Shown here: piece after piece, positions 37,224-48,400 of the stretch
How positions within the stretch are numbered: position 1 is the first letter of the stretch
Layout: each line of letters starts with the position of its first letter
DNA from: Pseudobacteroides cellulosolvens ATCC 35603 = DSM 2933
Lineage (GTDB): Bacteria; Bacillota; Clostridia; Acetivibrionales; DSM-2933
NCBI RefSeq assembly: GCF_001262605.1
Contig: NZ_LGTC01000001.1
Location: 4,846,001 to 4,910,000, forward strand
Direction: 5' to 3'
Length of the DNA: 64,000 nt
The notes under the pieces: generated by a model
Seen by the model: only the letters and a program-made list of their open reading frames with translations
Database searches by the model: none
Told to the model about the DNA's origin: nothing
Program-made: the position numbers and the translations under genes

Positions 37224-40200
37224 ATGAAAATCAATTTTAAAAAAATGGCGTGTATCCTATTGCCACTAGCATTATTGACAGCAACCTTCTGTCCTATGGT
37301 GACCGGTGCTTATCAACAAGGTACACTTATTGCCGATTTTTCCGAGAATAATCTAAATGAAGCAATTCTTACATCATTGCAGGATCATACTTTATATTCG
37401 GAAAAGATTTATCATGATTATTCCGGTAAAATTCCCGGGACAGGCTACTTTGGATCAGGTGACAGCGGAGAAGACGGAATAAGAACACATAACAATTATT
37501 TATTGGTATATGCATTTCTTTTTTCAGAAAATTCAGGCAAGCTTGACAGAGAATTGCTTAAGTCAAGAATCATAGCTGGTATAAAATACTCGGTTAACAC
37601 CCATAAAGTTGGAAGCTACAACTGTGCATCAAACGGAAAATGGGGTCTGGTATGGGAATCATCCTTATGGACATCTGCCCTTGCATATGCAGGCTATTTG
37701 ATGGGGGACGAGCTTGACAGCGAAACAAGAGAGAAACTCAAAAACGTAGTAGCAGCTGAAGCTGACTATAATTTAAACCGCACAATACCTACTCAGGTAA
37801 AATCTGATACCAAAGCTGAGGAAAATGGCTGGGACACAAACGTTCTGGCAATAGCAGCAAACATGTATAAGGAAGATTCAAGGGCAGCACAATGGGATGA
37901 AAAGTCAAAAGCCTTTGCCATGAATACATTATCCATGAGTAAGGATTTGACAGATCAAACTATTGTTGATGGAAAGATGGTCAAGGAGTGGGTTATAGGG
38001 CCAAATCTTTATGATGATTACTCACTTGAAAACCACGGCATTTTCCATCCCGTTTACCAGATGAACCCAATACTGGAATTGGGAGATTCTGCACTTTATT
38101 ACAAAATGACAGGCAATGAAGTTCCAAAAGCCTTTGAACATAACATATTGGATATGTACAATACTGTATTGAAGAAAATTGTATTAGCTACCGGAGAATG
38201 GGCATATCCCAATGGCTGCGACTGGTCGGTGGACCTTTTGGATCATATAAATTCTGTAGCATTTATGTCCACATACTTTAAGGATGTTGACTCCAAGATG
38301 CTAGAGCATAGACTAATCCAGTTTATAAGGGCAAGACAGTTGGATAATCAGGACGGAAGATTCATAGGACCAAACAGTGATATAGGGGCCAGGAGAGAAT
38401 CGGTTCAAGCTGAAAGACTGGTATATACATATATGTTCCATAAGTATTTCGGGCCAGGGCCAAGCGAAAATACAACATGGGAAGACTTTGTTTCAAGAAA
38501 TTCCGGCAGCAGCACATATACTGACGGCGATATAATATTAAATAAAAATCAAAATAGGTTTGCATCATTCTCATGGAACAGCAAGAACATGGGACTTGTA
38601 ATACCTGATAGCAACAATTATTTAGATAACGGTTTTGTTAATTTTCCATACCAAAAAAGTTTAACAGGAAGCTTTACTGTTAAAAACAAACCTACAAATC
38701 AATTTCATATCAAACATAAAAACAGAGTAGAAAGCACTAATTTCACTACCACAGGACTTTTATCCGAAAATGACTCCACAATAGATCATTATATATCATT
38801 TGCAGCACTTCCGGGTAATGCTGCAGTTTATATGGATGTGGCCAAGTCAAAAGCAGACATAACTGTGACTAAGGAAGAAGGAATTCCTTTGGCCTTCCAG
38901 ACTGACAATATTTCCGGTAATACCAGAGTGGTGACCTCAAATGACAACAGTGCTGTGTTAGATGGAACCTCCTTAACCAATATCAGCGGAAATTGGGTTA
39001 ATGTTGACAACAGCCTTTCGGTAGTTGTAGATGGAAGTAACGGCATGAAATATGGAAACAGAACCCTTTCAAACTCAGTTTATTATTCCACTCTTTATGG
39101 TTCTTACAACGACCAGGAAAAACTATCTTCCAAGGGTGATACAATAGCAAACCGTACTGCTGTATTCTATTCCAATATAGATTCCGGTATGACAGCAAAC
39201 CTGTCAAAAGGCATAATCTACCCGAAGATGGCTGATGGGTGGAAATCAGCTGTCACTCAAGATGTATACTCCAATCAATACCTTATAGCAAGCAATTTCT
39301 ACGGAAATGCTTCAAAGATAGCTATATCATTGCCACAAGGTGCACCAGTGCTTGCAGAGGACACTATAATAAAGAAAAACACTTCATATTCCACTTTAGA
39401 TTATGAGAAATTGGATACCCGGATAACCAACTTGTTTGCTTTTGTTGAAAGCCCTTCCTGCTCAAATTTGCAAGCTGTGCAAAGCAGCAAAGTTCCAGGG
39501 AGGTTTTATATAAAGAACAACGGATTTGATGCTAAAGTTAAAATCAGCATTATTCATAATGGTGTTAACACAACAGGTCAAAAATTATTAAAAGCCGGAA
39601 GGTCTTACATGCTAGAGTTAAAAGATAAAACCATAAAGGCAGTGGAAGCTAAATACCCTGAAAAACCAGAGCTGGAGAAAATTCATGCCTTTTTATATGA
39701 TGATAAAATAACTGTTGACTGGAAGGTTAATTTTGGCAATACAGCCAAATACAAATCACTCAACAATTCAAATAAAGTCCTGGAGTATATTATTGAAAAA
39801 AGGAAATTTGGTGGCAAGTGGAGTAAAGCAGCCGCAGTTCCCTGCAACCAAACAATATATGTTGATAATGATATATCAAGCTCCAGCACATATCAATACA
39901 AAATAACAGCCGTTACAGATGAAAGAACATCTTCAAAGGCTTCCAATTATGTAGCTACAAGCCCGCAAGCAGATAAATACGGGCTTATCAATATTTTAAA
40001 AGGAAAGCCTGTTTATACATCCTATCAGCAGTCCCAGTATCAGCCGGCAAACGTAAATGATGGTGATCAGAATACTTTCTGGGTATCGGAGAATAAATAT
40101 CCCTCAGTAACAAATTCCGTATACTGCACTGTGGATTTATTGAATAAGGAATCAATAAACCGTATTAAAATAGTTCCAAGGAAAAACTATGGGCCAAAGG

Positions 40201-41396
40201 ATGTGGAGATTTTAATATCCAATGATAATATTAAATTTACTTCCATCACAACCCAAACGCTGCCAAACTCTGCATATGAGATAATAATTCCACCTGTTAC
40301 TACAAGGTACATTTCTCTTATGGTAAAATCCTCATATGATACGGTTGCACCATCAAGAAATGTTCAAATAGCTGAATTAGAGGTTTATAAGAGTGCACAA
40401 AACCTTTTCTCGCCCTCCTATTTGACTGCAGAAGCCGGAACATTTAAGAATAACAATATATCTTGGCAGGATATATCCAATAATGAAGACGGCTTCATTA
40501 TTGAAAGGTCATCGATAGAAGGTGTATTTGAAAAAATAGGTGTAGTTGGACCAAACACAACGGTATTCTATGATACAAATCCGATTTCGGGACAGCAGTA
40601 TACATACGTTGTAAGTGCATATAACAAAACAGGCAGAAATTACAGCAGAACTTCCTCAGTTACCACACTAAGTTCGGGTGCCGGAAAAGTTCAAAATGGT
40701 GACATTACTGCTTATGCATCTTCTGCACAAGCAAATTATCCAATTACAAAGGCATTTGATGACAATGCAGGTACTTTCTATGTTTCAAATGAAGTCCCAA
40801 GCAGCACATCTCCCGCTGTTATCGATTTAACGTTAAAAGAAACTTTAACTTTGGATAAGCTTACATTCCAGCCCAGAATAAACGGTTCTTATTATTATAA
40901 TCCAAAAGATATATCTGTTTATGTGGCTGTTTATGGATCTGACTATACCAAAGTAAAAGAAGCAAGTATTCCTGCCGGTAATACTGTACAGACAGTTGAT
41001 ATTGACCTTGTAAAAGCTGAAAAGATCCGTATTGTTGTAACCTCTGTCAATAATCCGGGTGCTACTAAAAACTTGCAGTGTGCAGAAATTGGTGTATACA
41101 GCGGAGTAAACTCCTTTGACAGAATCACCACTGCCATAGATAATTCAAGCTTAACTAAAGGCAGCACCGCCAAGTTGACAGTAACAGAAGGAAAAATGTC
41201 AGACGGAAGCACTGTAGACCTTAATAGTGCAGAATATTTCTATACAACAGATGATTCCACGGTTGCTGCAGTAAATGATAGCGGTGTTATAACTGCAATA
41301 GGTCAGGGAACCGCAAATATCTGGGTTTATGTAAAGGTCGGCGATTATTGGGTTAGAAACAGTGCACAAGTAAGTGTTATTGAATTGATGACATGA
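37224..41396 (+). CDS. Large secreted multidomain protein with discoidin and FN3 modules
   Basis: About 1,390 residues. Signal peptide (1-28), then an N-terminal half of about 800 residues: helical first (WGLVWESSLWTSALAYAGYL, SLENHGIFHPVYQMNPILEL, ATGEWAYPNGCDWSVDLLDH), then beta-rich, the layout of (alpha/alpha)-barrel polysaccharide lyases of the heparinase/alginate lyase type; the catalytic family is not identified. After that: FN3-like (about 825-905), F5/8 discoidin (about 915-1060), FN3-like (about 1065-1145), second discoidin (about 1150-1290), and a Big_2 repeat at the end (SLTKGSTAKLTV, IGQGTANIWVYV). No dockerin or SLH. The start at 37224 follows GGGAGTG. Likely degrades or binds an extracellular polysaccharide. 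Confidence 0.75.
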   Translation: MKINFKKMACILLPLALLTATFCPMVTGAYQQGTLIADFSENNLNEAILTSLQDHTLYSEKIYHDYSGKIPGTGYFGSGDSGEDGIRTHNNYLLVYAFLFSENSGKLDRELLKSRIIAGIKYSVNTHKVGSYNCASNGKWGLVWESSLWTSALAYAGYLMGDELDSETREKLKNVVAAEADYNLNRTIPTQVKSDTKAEENGWDTNVLAIAANMYKEDSRAAQWDEKSKAFAMNTLSMSKDLTDQTIVDGKMVKEWVIGPNLYDDYSLENHGIFHPVYQMNPILELGDSALYYKMTGNEVPKAFEHNILDMYNTVLKKIVLATGEWAYPNGCDWSVDLLDHINSVAFMSTYFKDVDSKMLEHRLIQFIRARQLDNQDGRFIGPNSDIGARRESVQAERLVYTYMFHKYFGPGPSENTTWEDFVSRNSGSSTYTDGDIILNKNQNRFASFSWNSKNMGLVIPDSNNYLDNGFVNFPYQKSLTGSFTVKNKPTNQFHIKHKNRVESTNFTTTGLLSENDSTIDHYISFAALPGNAAVYMDVAKSKADITVTKEEGIPLAFQTDNISGNTRVVTSNDNSAVLDGTSLTNISGNWVNVDNSLSVVVDGSNGMKYGNRTLSNSVYYSTLYGSYNDQEKLSSKGDTIANRTAVFYSNIDSGMTANLSKGIIYPKMADGWKSAVTQDVYSNQYLIASNFYGNASKIAISLPQGAPVLAEDTIIKKNTSYSTLDYEKLDTRITNLFAFVESPSCSNLQAVQSSKVPGRFYIKNNGFDAKVKISIIHNGVNTTGQKLLKAGRSYMLELKDKTIKAVEAKYPEKPELEKIHAFLYDDKITVDWKVNFGNTAKYKSLNNSNKVLEYIIEKRKFGGKWSKAAAVPCNQTIYVDNDISSSSTYQYKITAVTDERTSSKASNYVATSPQADKYGLINILKGKPVYTSYQQSQYQPANVNDGDQNTFWVSENKYPSVTNSVYCTVDLLNKESINRIKIVPRKNYGPKDVEILISNDNIKFTSITTQTLPNSAYEIIIPPVTTRYISLMVKSSYDTVAPSRNVQIAELEVYKSAQNLFSPSYLTAEAGTFKNNNISWQDISNNEDGFIIERSSIEGVFEKIGVVGPNTTVFYDTNPISGQQYTYVVSAYNKTGRNYSRTSSVTTLSSGAGKVQNGDITAYASSAQANYPITKAFDDNAGTFYVSNEVPSSTSPAVIDLTLKETLTLDKLTFQPRINGSYYYNPKDISVYVAVYGSDYTKVKEASIPAGNTVQTVDIDLVKAEKIRIVVTSVNNPGATKNLQCAEIGVYSGVNSFDRITTAIDNSSLTKGSTAKLTVTEGKMSDGSTVDLNSAEYFYTTDDSTVAAVNDSGVITAIGQGTANIWVYVKVGDYWVRNSAQVSVIELMT

Positions 41397-41419
41397 TTTA
41401 TACGAATTGATGCTAATAC

Positions 41420-41463
41420 AATTAAAGGTCTGGTTCCGGATATATACTGGAATCAAGCCTTTT
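41420..41463 (+). terminator. Imperfect hairpin terminator
   Basis: aaaggtctggttcc pairs imperfectly with ggaatcaagcctttt, 25 bases after the large secreted gene. Confidence 0.4.
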
Positions 41464-41551
41464 CTAATTCATATACGAACTATTTAGTCATACCTTAACA
41501 TTGATATAAACAAAAATATGTATATTTCCGATAACTATGTAGCAGATTGGT

Positions 41552-41884
41552 ATTTATCGAAATGGAAGGTATTAAAGGCCAATCCTTAACTCAAATACTA
41601 AAAGAAAATAAATTAAGTCTCACTGAAAAGCTATCACTTGCTGTTAATTTAACCGATTAATTACTACAGATTCATAAACATAATATAATACATAAAGATA
41701 TAAATCCCTCCAATATTATTTAGAATATGGATAATAGCCAACTGCGAGTTGTTGATTTCGGTATTTAATCAGGCCTTTCTATTGAGAAACCTCAAAAATT
41801 GTCAGTATTGGAAGGCACAATACCATATATTTCAGTTATTAAGGAGTTATATAAAAAATATTCCTGTAAAGCTCAAATGCAATA
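41552..41884 (+). pseudogene. Serine/threonine protein kinase fragment
   Basis: With stops and breaks I can read FIEMEGIKGQSLTQILKE, a catalytic loop IIHKDINPSNII, VVDFGI (DFG) and GTIPYIS (start of the activation segment end). Ser/Thr kinase lobes are usually about 260 residues; only about 110 remain and at least three stops interrupt them. It belongs to the type that heads large kinase-ATPase sensor proteins, but nothing of those domains is left. Confidence 0.6.
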
Positions 41885-41908
41885 AACAATATAGTTTTGA
41901 AACCTCTT

Positions 41909-42076
41909 GAAGAAAATGCAGTTAACACTATGGTATCCGGAAGGAACCGTGCAATACATTTTGGCCCTCAACAATCCAGCAATTATACTGCAAAGGAAAT
42001 AAAAGGCTATATATTGAGTCTGACCGAAGGATCGGATATTGATGAAAAATATCTTAGCATTGAAGAAGTGACTTGA
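41909..42076 (+). pseudogene. Unassigned C-terminal gene fragment
   Basis: An open stretch without a start reads AVNTMVSGRNRAIHFG and YTAKEIKGYILSLTEG before a TGA at 42074. It somewhat recalls Hsp70-like proteins but is too short to assign. Confidence 0.3.
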
Positions 42077-42160
42077 TTAATATAGTCAAATTTACAGTAA
42101 AATGATTATAGCAAAGCACTTTAACCAAACCTCCTTGGATTATAGTTCAATAATTTGCAA

Positions 42161-42532
42161 TTATTTTTTATCTACCCTTTTTACTTCCCTGGTGGTTATG
42201 ATATCTGCACCTGAACCCAGTATATCCTTCAATACTATCTGATGAAATCCAACTGGTGCCTCCAGCTCCACATCCTTAAGAATCTTCATTATCTCGAACA
42301 TTTTCTCCTTGGGAACAGGCTTATTGCTGCGGACACTTACAAGAGACAACTCTCCATTACTTACTTTAACTGTAGAAGTCAGGTTTCTTACAGGATTTAT
42401 CAGTTCATTGCTGGCATATTCTTCACCCTTTGGACACAAAGCATTTTTTACAATTAAAGAATCACCATAAATTACTTCCAGCCTGCATCCATTGGGGCAA
42501 ATAATACAGGTCATTTCCTTTTTATTCTTCAT
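42161..42532 (-). CDS. DUF1667 protein of the glp operon
   Basis: 123 residues. The N-terminus has a cysteine-rich cluster (CIICPNGC, CPKG) that probably binds an iron-sulfur cluster, followed by the DUF1667 core (PVRNLTSTVKV, KPVPKEKMFEIM). This family is consistently the third gene after the two FAD oxidoreductases in Firmicute glycerol-3-phosphate dehydrogenase operons. It overlaps the preceding gene by 11 bases. Its exact role is unknown. Confidence 0.88.
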   Translation of the reverse strand: MKNKKEMTCIICPNGCRLEVIYGDSLIVKNALCPKGEEYASNELINPVRNLTSTVKVSNGELSLVSVRSNKPVPKEKMFEIMKILKDVELEAPVGFHQIVLKDILGSGADIITTREVKRVDKK

Positions 42533-43772
42533 CTACTGACACCTCCAACCCTTTTATTCCTTGCAGCTCTGAAGCCTTAATGGTTACTACCACCATCTCG
42601 GAGGGGTTCAACCTTCTGTGCCTGATAGATTTTATTTTTTTTCCATTGCTTTTAAATGATAGCTTTTTATTTTCCCACTGTCTGTCAACCCTCATTGAAA
42701 AGGTAACATCATTATTTCCTGATATTGTGTGAGGAATTACATATCTTACGCCCATTCCTGCTTTTATTTCTATTTTTTCATGCCATATACATTTATTCTC
42801 AAGGCCCTCAAGATAGCACTTAACTGATCTTGCGGCTTTTTCCGCTTCATTGGAAACATGGTCAACAAGATCATGTACCTGCAGCACATTTCCACATGCA
42901 AAAACACCCTTGATACTGGTCTGGAGATTTTCATCAACAATCGCTCCCTGGGTTATGTCATCCAATTCAATACCAGCACCTAAAGTCAGCTCATTTTCCG
43001 GAATAAGTCCTACCGAAAGAATCAGAGTGTCACACGTGAACTTCTGTGATGTCCCCTCAATAGGCTCCCCTTTTTCATCGACTCTTGCAATTGTAACACT
43101 TTTTAGCCGCTCCCTGCCCTCTATATTGATTACAGTATGACTTAACAAAAGTGGTATGTCATAATCCTCAAGGCATTGGGTTATATTCCTTGCAAGGCCG
43201 TTTGAATACGGCATTTTTTCAACAACTGCAATAACTTCTACACCTTCTAAAGTAAGCCTTCTTGCCATAATAAGTCCTATATCACCTGACCCTAAAATAA
43301 CCACCTTATTACCAATCATCATGTTTTTAAGGTTTACAAGATTTTGAGCTACACCTGCGGTAAAAATCCCGGCAGGTCTTGTACCAGGTATACCTATAGC
43401 TCCTCTTGTCCTTTCCCTACATCCCATGGCAAGGATCACTGCTTTAGCCTTATATGTTATGAGTCCTTTTGAGCTTAGGACGGTTATCTCCTTTTCCCTG
43501 CTCATAGCAATTACCGTATGGCTTGTCAGAATTTCAATTCCCAGCTTTTCCGCTTCATCTATATATCTGTGTGCATACTCAGGTCCAGTTAAAACTTCAT
43601 TAAACTTTATAACACCAAATCCATCATGTATACATTGGTTCAGAATCCCTCCGGCAAAAGGCTCCCTTTCCAGAACAACAATATCTTTGATGCCATTTTT
43701 AAAAAGTTCCACTGCAGCCGCAAGTCCAGCCGGCCCGGCTCCAATGATAACAACATCCTTCATTATAACCAT
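42522..43772 (-). CDS. NAD(P)/FAD-dependent oxidoreductase of the glp operon
   Basis: 416 residues of the pyridine nucleotide-disulfide oxidoreductase type. FAD-binding VVIIGAGPAGLAAAVEL at the N-terminus, a second Rossmann motif VVILGSGDIGLIMARRL, and GVFACGNVLQVHDLVD near the C-terminus. CIHDGFG lies where many relatives have a functional cysteine. In this operon type it probably passes electrons from the glycerol-3-phosphate dehydrogenase to another acceptor. RBS GAGGGG nine bases ahead of the ATG. It is 14 bases after the first gene. Confidence 0.88.
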   Translation of the reverse strand: MVIMKDVVIIGAGPAGLAAAVELFKNGIKDIVVLEREPFAGGILNQCIHDGFGVIKFNEVLTGPEYAHRYIDEAEKLGIEILTSHTVIAMSREKEITVLSSKGLITYKAKAVILAMGCRERTRGAIGIPGTRPAGIFTAGVAQNLVNLKNMMIGNKVVILGSGDIGLIMARRLTLEGVEVIAVVEKMPYSNGLARNITQCLEDYDIPLLLSHTVINIEGRERLKSVTIARVDEKGEPIEGTSQKFTCDTLILSVGLIPENELTLGAGIELDDITQGAIVDENLQTSIKGVFACGNVLQVHDLVDHVSNEAEKAARSVKCYLEGLENKCIWHEKIEIKAGMGVRYVIPHTISGNNDVTFSMRVDRQWENKKLSFKSNGKKIKSIRHRRLNPSEMVVVTIKASELQGIKGLEVSVDEE

Positions 43773-43786
43773 AACCCATAACCCCT

Positions 43787-45241
43787 CTATTTGACTTTTC
43801 CTGTAAACAGTCCGGATTCCTTACCTCTAAGTGTTATTTCTTCCAATGGAACTCCATATTCCTTTGTAAGTATCTCAACAATCCTGGTAAGGCAATAACC
43901 TCCCTGGCATCTTCCCATCATAGCCCTTGCCCTGTACTTAATCCCTGCAAGAGTCTTTACACCCAAAGGATTCTCTATTGCATCCATAACTTCTCTTTTC
44001 GTAATTTGCTCACATCTGCATACAATTTCCCCATATTCAGGGCACTCCCTGACCAATCTGTCTTTTTCCTCTGTGCTTAGTAACCTGAACTCTTTAATTC
44101 CTTTTCTCTCATTTATAAATTCAGGCTTTAAGGTTAGGTCTTCTTTACTTCCAATTATGTCCCTCACCATCCTGGAAATAGGAACAGATGAAGTTAACCC
44201 CGGGGATTCAATGCCTATCAACTGAATCAATCCTGCTACACTTTGGGATTCTTCAATAACAAAATCCCCAAACCCTCCTACTTTAGGTCCTACCAACTTT
44301 GACCTTATGCCTGAATAATTCCTTATTATATCTTTAATGCTTATTGGCGGCAGCAATTCTTTTGCCTCGCTGAAAAGCTGTTTCATCACATCCTGTGTGA
44401 CTGCATAGTCACATTTTGTCTTTATATATTCGGCACTTGGGCCTATCAATATATTCCCCTCAATTGTAGGCGTAAGGTGGACCCCAAGCCCTCCTATTCC
44501 CGGCCTTGGCACCGGATACACAGGCATACTTAAGTACTTGCTTGTCCGCTTATCCAAAATATAATACTGTCCTCTGCAAGGATAAATTTTATAGCTTTTA
44601 TCCCCTGCCATGGAAGAAATTTTATCGGAATACAAGCCTGCTGCATTTATAATGTACCTGCAATAATAATGCCTGCCACCTGCATTGATACGAAACTTGT
44701 TTTCCCGCCTGGTTATACCTCTGACCTCGGTATCAAAATAGAACTTTACACCATTGGCACAAGCATTTTCAGCCAATGCTACCGTGTATATAAATGGATT
44801 GGTAATTGCAGTACTTGAAGACAGCATTGCCCCAATGCCTCCAACGTGCGGCTCCAATCTTCTTACTTCTTCTTCATCAATAAACGAAAGCCCAGGCACA
44901 CCGTTCTTTTTGCCTCCATCCATGAGTCTTTCAATACCCTTAATATCACTCTCATCAAATGCCACTACAAGCTTCCCAGTCTTCTTATAAGGCACGTCCA
45001 ATTCTCTGCAAACCTTTTCGAATCCCAGATTTCCTTCCACACAAAGCTTTGCCATGAGGCTCCCTGTTTTGTTGTTAAAGCCCGCATGAACCACAGCACT
45101 ATTCCTGCCGCTTGTACCCGCTGCCACATCACTTTCCTTTTCCAGTACCGCTATATCAAGCTTATATTTTGAGAGCTCTCTAGCCACAGCACATCCTACT
45201 GCACCTGCTCCCACGATAATTATATCAAAATGATTTCCCAT
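43787..45241 (-). CDS. FAD-dependent glycerol-3-phosphate dehydrogenase-like protein with BFD-like tail
   Basis: 484 residues. DAO-family FAD fold (FDIIIVGAGAVGCAVARELS, TSGRNSAVVHAGF, IINAAGLYSDKIS). A C-terminal BFD-like [2Fe-2S] domain (IVCRCEQITKREVMDAI, GRCQGGYCL) is present, as in GlpA-type subunits and clostridial relatives. It oxidises glycerol-3-phosphate or a related 2-hydroxy acid; substrate specificity cannot be settled by eye. First gene of a three-gene operon. A motif shared with the gene at 18822 lies 60 bases upstream. Confidence 0.88.
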   Translation of the reverse strand: MGNHFDIIIVGAGAVGCAVARELSKYKLDIAVLEKESDVAAGTSGRNSAVVHAGFNNKTGSLMAKLCVEGNLGFEKVCRELDVPYKKTGKLVVAFDESDIKGIERLMDGGKKNGVPGLSFIDEEEVRRLEPHVGGIGAMLSSSTAITNPFIYTVALAENACANGVKFYFDTEVRGITRRENKFRINAGGRHYYCRYIINAAGLYSDKISSMAGDKSYKIYPCRGQYYILDKRTSKYLSMPVYPVPRPGIGGLGVHLTPTIEGNILIGPSAEYIKTKCDYAVTQDVMKQLFSEAKELLPPISIKDIIRNYSGIRSKLVGPKVGGFGDFVIEESQSVAGLIQLIGIESPGLTSSVPISRMVRDIIGSKEDLTLKPEFINERKGIKEFRLLSTEEKDRLVRECPEYGEIVCRCEQITKREVMDAIENPLGVKTLAGIKYRARAMMGRCQGGYCLTRIVEILTKEYGVPLEEITLRGKESGLFTGKVK

Positions 45242-45300
45242 ATTTTCTCATTCCTATGCAAAAACAAATTTTAAATTATTCAAAGAGATTATACCATGAA

Positions 45301-45331
45301 CTATATTAAAAGTGTTAATAATCTTTACATT
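45301..45331 (-). promoter_or_regulatory. Promoter-like motif shared with the PstS-like gene
   Basis: ctatattaaaagtgttaat, then aatctttacatt: differs from 18845-18874 by one substitution and one inserted base. Lies between the divergent glp operon and carB. Confidence 0.45.
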
Positions 45332-45446
45332 TGGCGGAGCATGAAAAGTATTATTAAAAAGTTTTATATAATTAATGCAATCTATGCTTCATCTATTATA
45401 TAATATTTCAGGACACTCTTATATTTAAGAAAGAAGGAGCAAAAAT

Positions 45447-48400
45447 ATGCCAAAAAGAAATGACATCCATAAAATTCTTATTATAGGTTCAGGACCTATA
45501 ATTATTGGACAGGCATGTGAATTTGATTACTCCGGTACTCAAGCATGTAAGGCTCTCCGTAAATTGGGCTATAAAATAGTACTGGTAAACTCAAATCCTG
45601 CAACAATTATGACTGACCCAGCTATAGCTGATGCAACTTATATTGAACCGCTTAATGTGGAAAGAATAACACAGATTATTGATATCGAACGCCCGGATGC
45701 ACTACTTCCTAATTTGGGTGGGCAATCTGCCCTTAACCTGTGTCTGGAACTGTCTAAAGCCGGAGTACTTGAAAAGTACGGTGTTAAGGTTATAGGAGTA
45801 CAGGTAGATGCAATAGAGAGAGGCGAAGATAGAATTGCATTTAAAGAAACGATGAATAAACTTGGCATAGAAATGCCACGAAGCAAACCGGCATTCAGTG
45901 TTGAAGAAGCTGAAAAAATTGCACTTGAGCTTGGATTTCCTGTTGTTATTCGTCCTGCTTATACCATGGGCGGAACAGGCGGCGGACTTGTATACAATCT
46001 TGAAGAGTTGAGGATTGTAGCTCAACGTGGAATAACGGCAAGTATTATCGGCCAAATACTCGTTGAAGAATCAGTGTTAGGCTGGGAAGAGCTTGAGCTC
46101 GAAGTTGTTCGTGATTCTAAAAACCAGATGATCACAGTATGTTTTATTGAAAATATAGACGCTATCGGTGTACACACAGGTGATTCCTTCTGCTCGGCAC
46201 CAATGTTGACAATCAGTCCCGAACTCCAGCAGCGTTTGCAGAAATACTCCTACGATATAGTAGAAGCAATCCAGGTTATTGGAGGTACTAATGTACAGTT
46301 TGCCCACGACCCTAAAACAGGCCGTGTAGTAGTTATTGAGATAAACCCCCGTACTTCCCGTTCTTCAGCACTTGCATCCAAAGCTACAGGTTTTCCTATC
46401 GCTTTGATTTCATCAATGCTGGCTGCCGGTCTTACTTTAGACGAAATTCCTTACTGGCGTGACGGATCACTGGACAAATATACTCCATCTGGTGATTATG
46501 TGGTTATAAAATTTGCACGTTGGGCTTTTGAGAAGTTCAAAGGTTCTCATGACAAACTTGGAACACAGATGAGAGCTGTTGGTGAAGTAATGAGCATAGG
46601 GAAGAACTATAAAGAGGCCTTCCAGAAAGCTATCCGTTCTCTTGAGACAGGACGTTACGGCCTGGGTTTTGCCAAGGATTTTAACAACTGTACATTGCCT
46701 GAGCTTATGGCAATGCTGGCGGAGCCATCAAGTGAACGCCAATTCATAATGTATGAAGCATTGCGTAAGGGAGCCGATATCAATGAACTAAACCGTCTGA
46801 CACATATAAAGCACTGGTTCATTGAGCAAATGAAGGAACTTGTTTTATTAGAGGAAGAGATACTGAAATACGCTGGAAGCAAACTGCCTGATGACTTGCT
46901 TGTAAAAGCTAAAAAAGATGGGTTTGCCGATCGCTATTTAGCAATGCTTATAAACATCCCTGAGGCAGAAATCAGAAAGCAGCGTGTTGCTTTAGGTCTG
47001 GTAGAAGGATGGGAACCTGTTCCCGTCAGCGGCGTTGAAAACGCAGCATATTACTTCTCAACCTACAATGCAAATGACAAGACAGATTCCAGCGATAAAA
47101 AGAAAGTAATGATACTCGGTGGAGGTCCTAACCGTATAGGTCAGGGGATAGAATTTGATTACTGCTGTGTACATGCAGCGTTTGCTTTGCGTGATTTGGG
47201 CTTTGAGACAATAATTGTAAACTGCAATCCCGAAACTGTTTCAACCGACTATGATACATCAGATAAGCTATATTTCGAGCCGCTTACTGTTGAAGATGTT
47301 CTCAGTATTTACAATAAAGAAAATCCTATAGGAATAATCATTCAGTTTGGTGGTCAGACTCCTCTGAATATCGCAGGAGAACTTGAGAAAGCAGGAGCAA
47401 AAATCCTGGGTACCACTCCCCAAACAATAGATCTTGCAGAAGATCGTGACATGTTCCGCAAAATAATGGATGAGCTTGAAATCCCAATGCCTGAATCGGG
47501 TATGGCAAGCAACCTTGAAGAAGCAATCTCAGTTGCAAACAAAATTGGATATCCGTTGATGGTCAGACCTTCATATGTCCTCGGCGGTCGTGGTATGGAA
47601 GTTATTTATGATGAAAATATGCTGCTCCAATATGTTAAAGCAGCTGTAGATGTAACTCCTGAACGCCCGATTCTTATAGACAGGTTCCTGGAAAATGCTA
47701 TTGAAGCGGAAGCAGATGCCATCGCCGATGGAACAGATGCATTTGTACCTGCTGTAATGGAGCATATTGAATTGGCAGGTATCCATTCAGGAGACTCAGC
47801 ATGCGTTATACCTCCAATTAATATACCACAAAAGCACTTGCAAACCATTTATGAATATACGGCTAAAATTGCAAAGAAACTTAAGGTAGTAGGACTTATG
47901 AACATGCAATACGCTATTGCAGATGATCGTGTTTATGTGTTGGAAGCCAATCCCCGTGCATCAAGAACAGTTCCCCTGGTTTCAAAGGTCTGCAATATAT
48001 CAATGGCACATATTGCAACAGAAGTTGTAATGTCTAGTGTAACTGGAAAAAAATCAAACATAAATGAGTTAAAATCCAAAGAGATTAAGCATTTTGGTGT
48101 AAAAGAGGCTGTTTTCCCATTTAGCATGTTTCATGAAGTAGACCCTCTTTTAGGTCCTGAAATGCGTTCCACCGGAGAGGTTTTAGGTATGGCTAACTCC
48201 TTCGGGCTTGCATTCTTTAAAGCTCAGGAAGCTACTCAGGTTTCACTTCCAACTTCAGGTACAGTTTTGATCAGTGTAGCTGGCAAGGATAAATCCGCAA
48301 TGCTTGAGGTTGCTGAAATGTTCATAGAACTCGACTTTAAAATAAAGGCTACTGAAGGAACACATAATTATTTAGCTCAAAACGGTATTAAGTCCGAATT

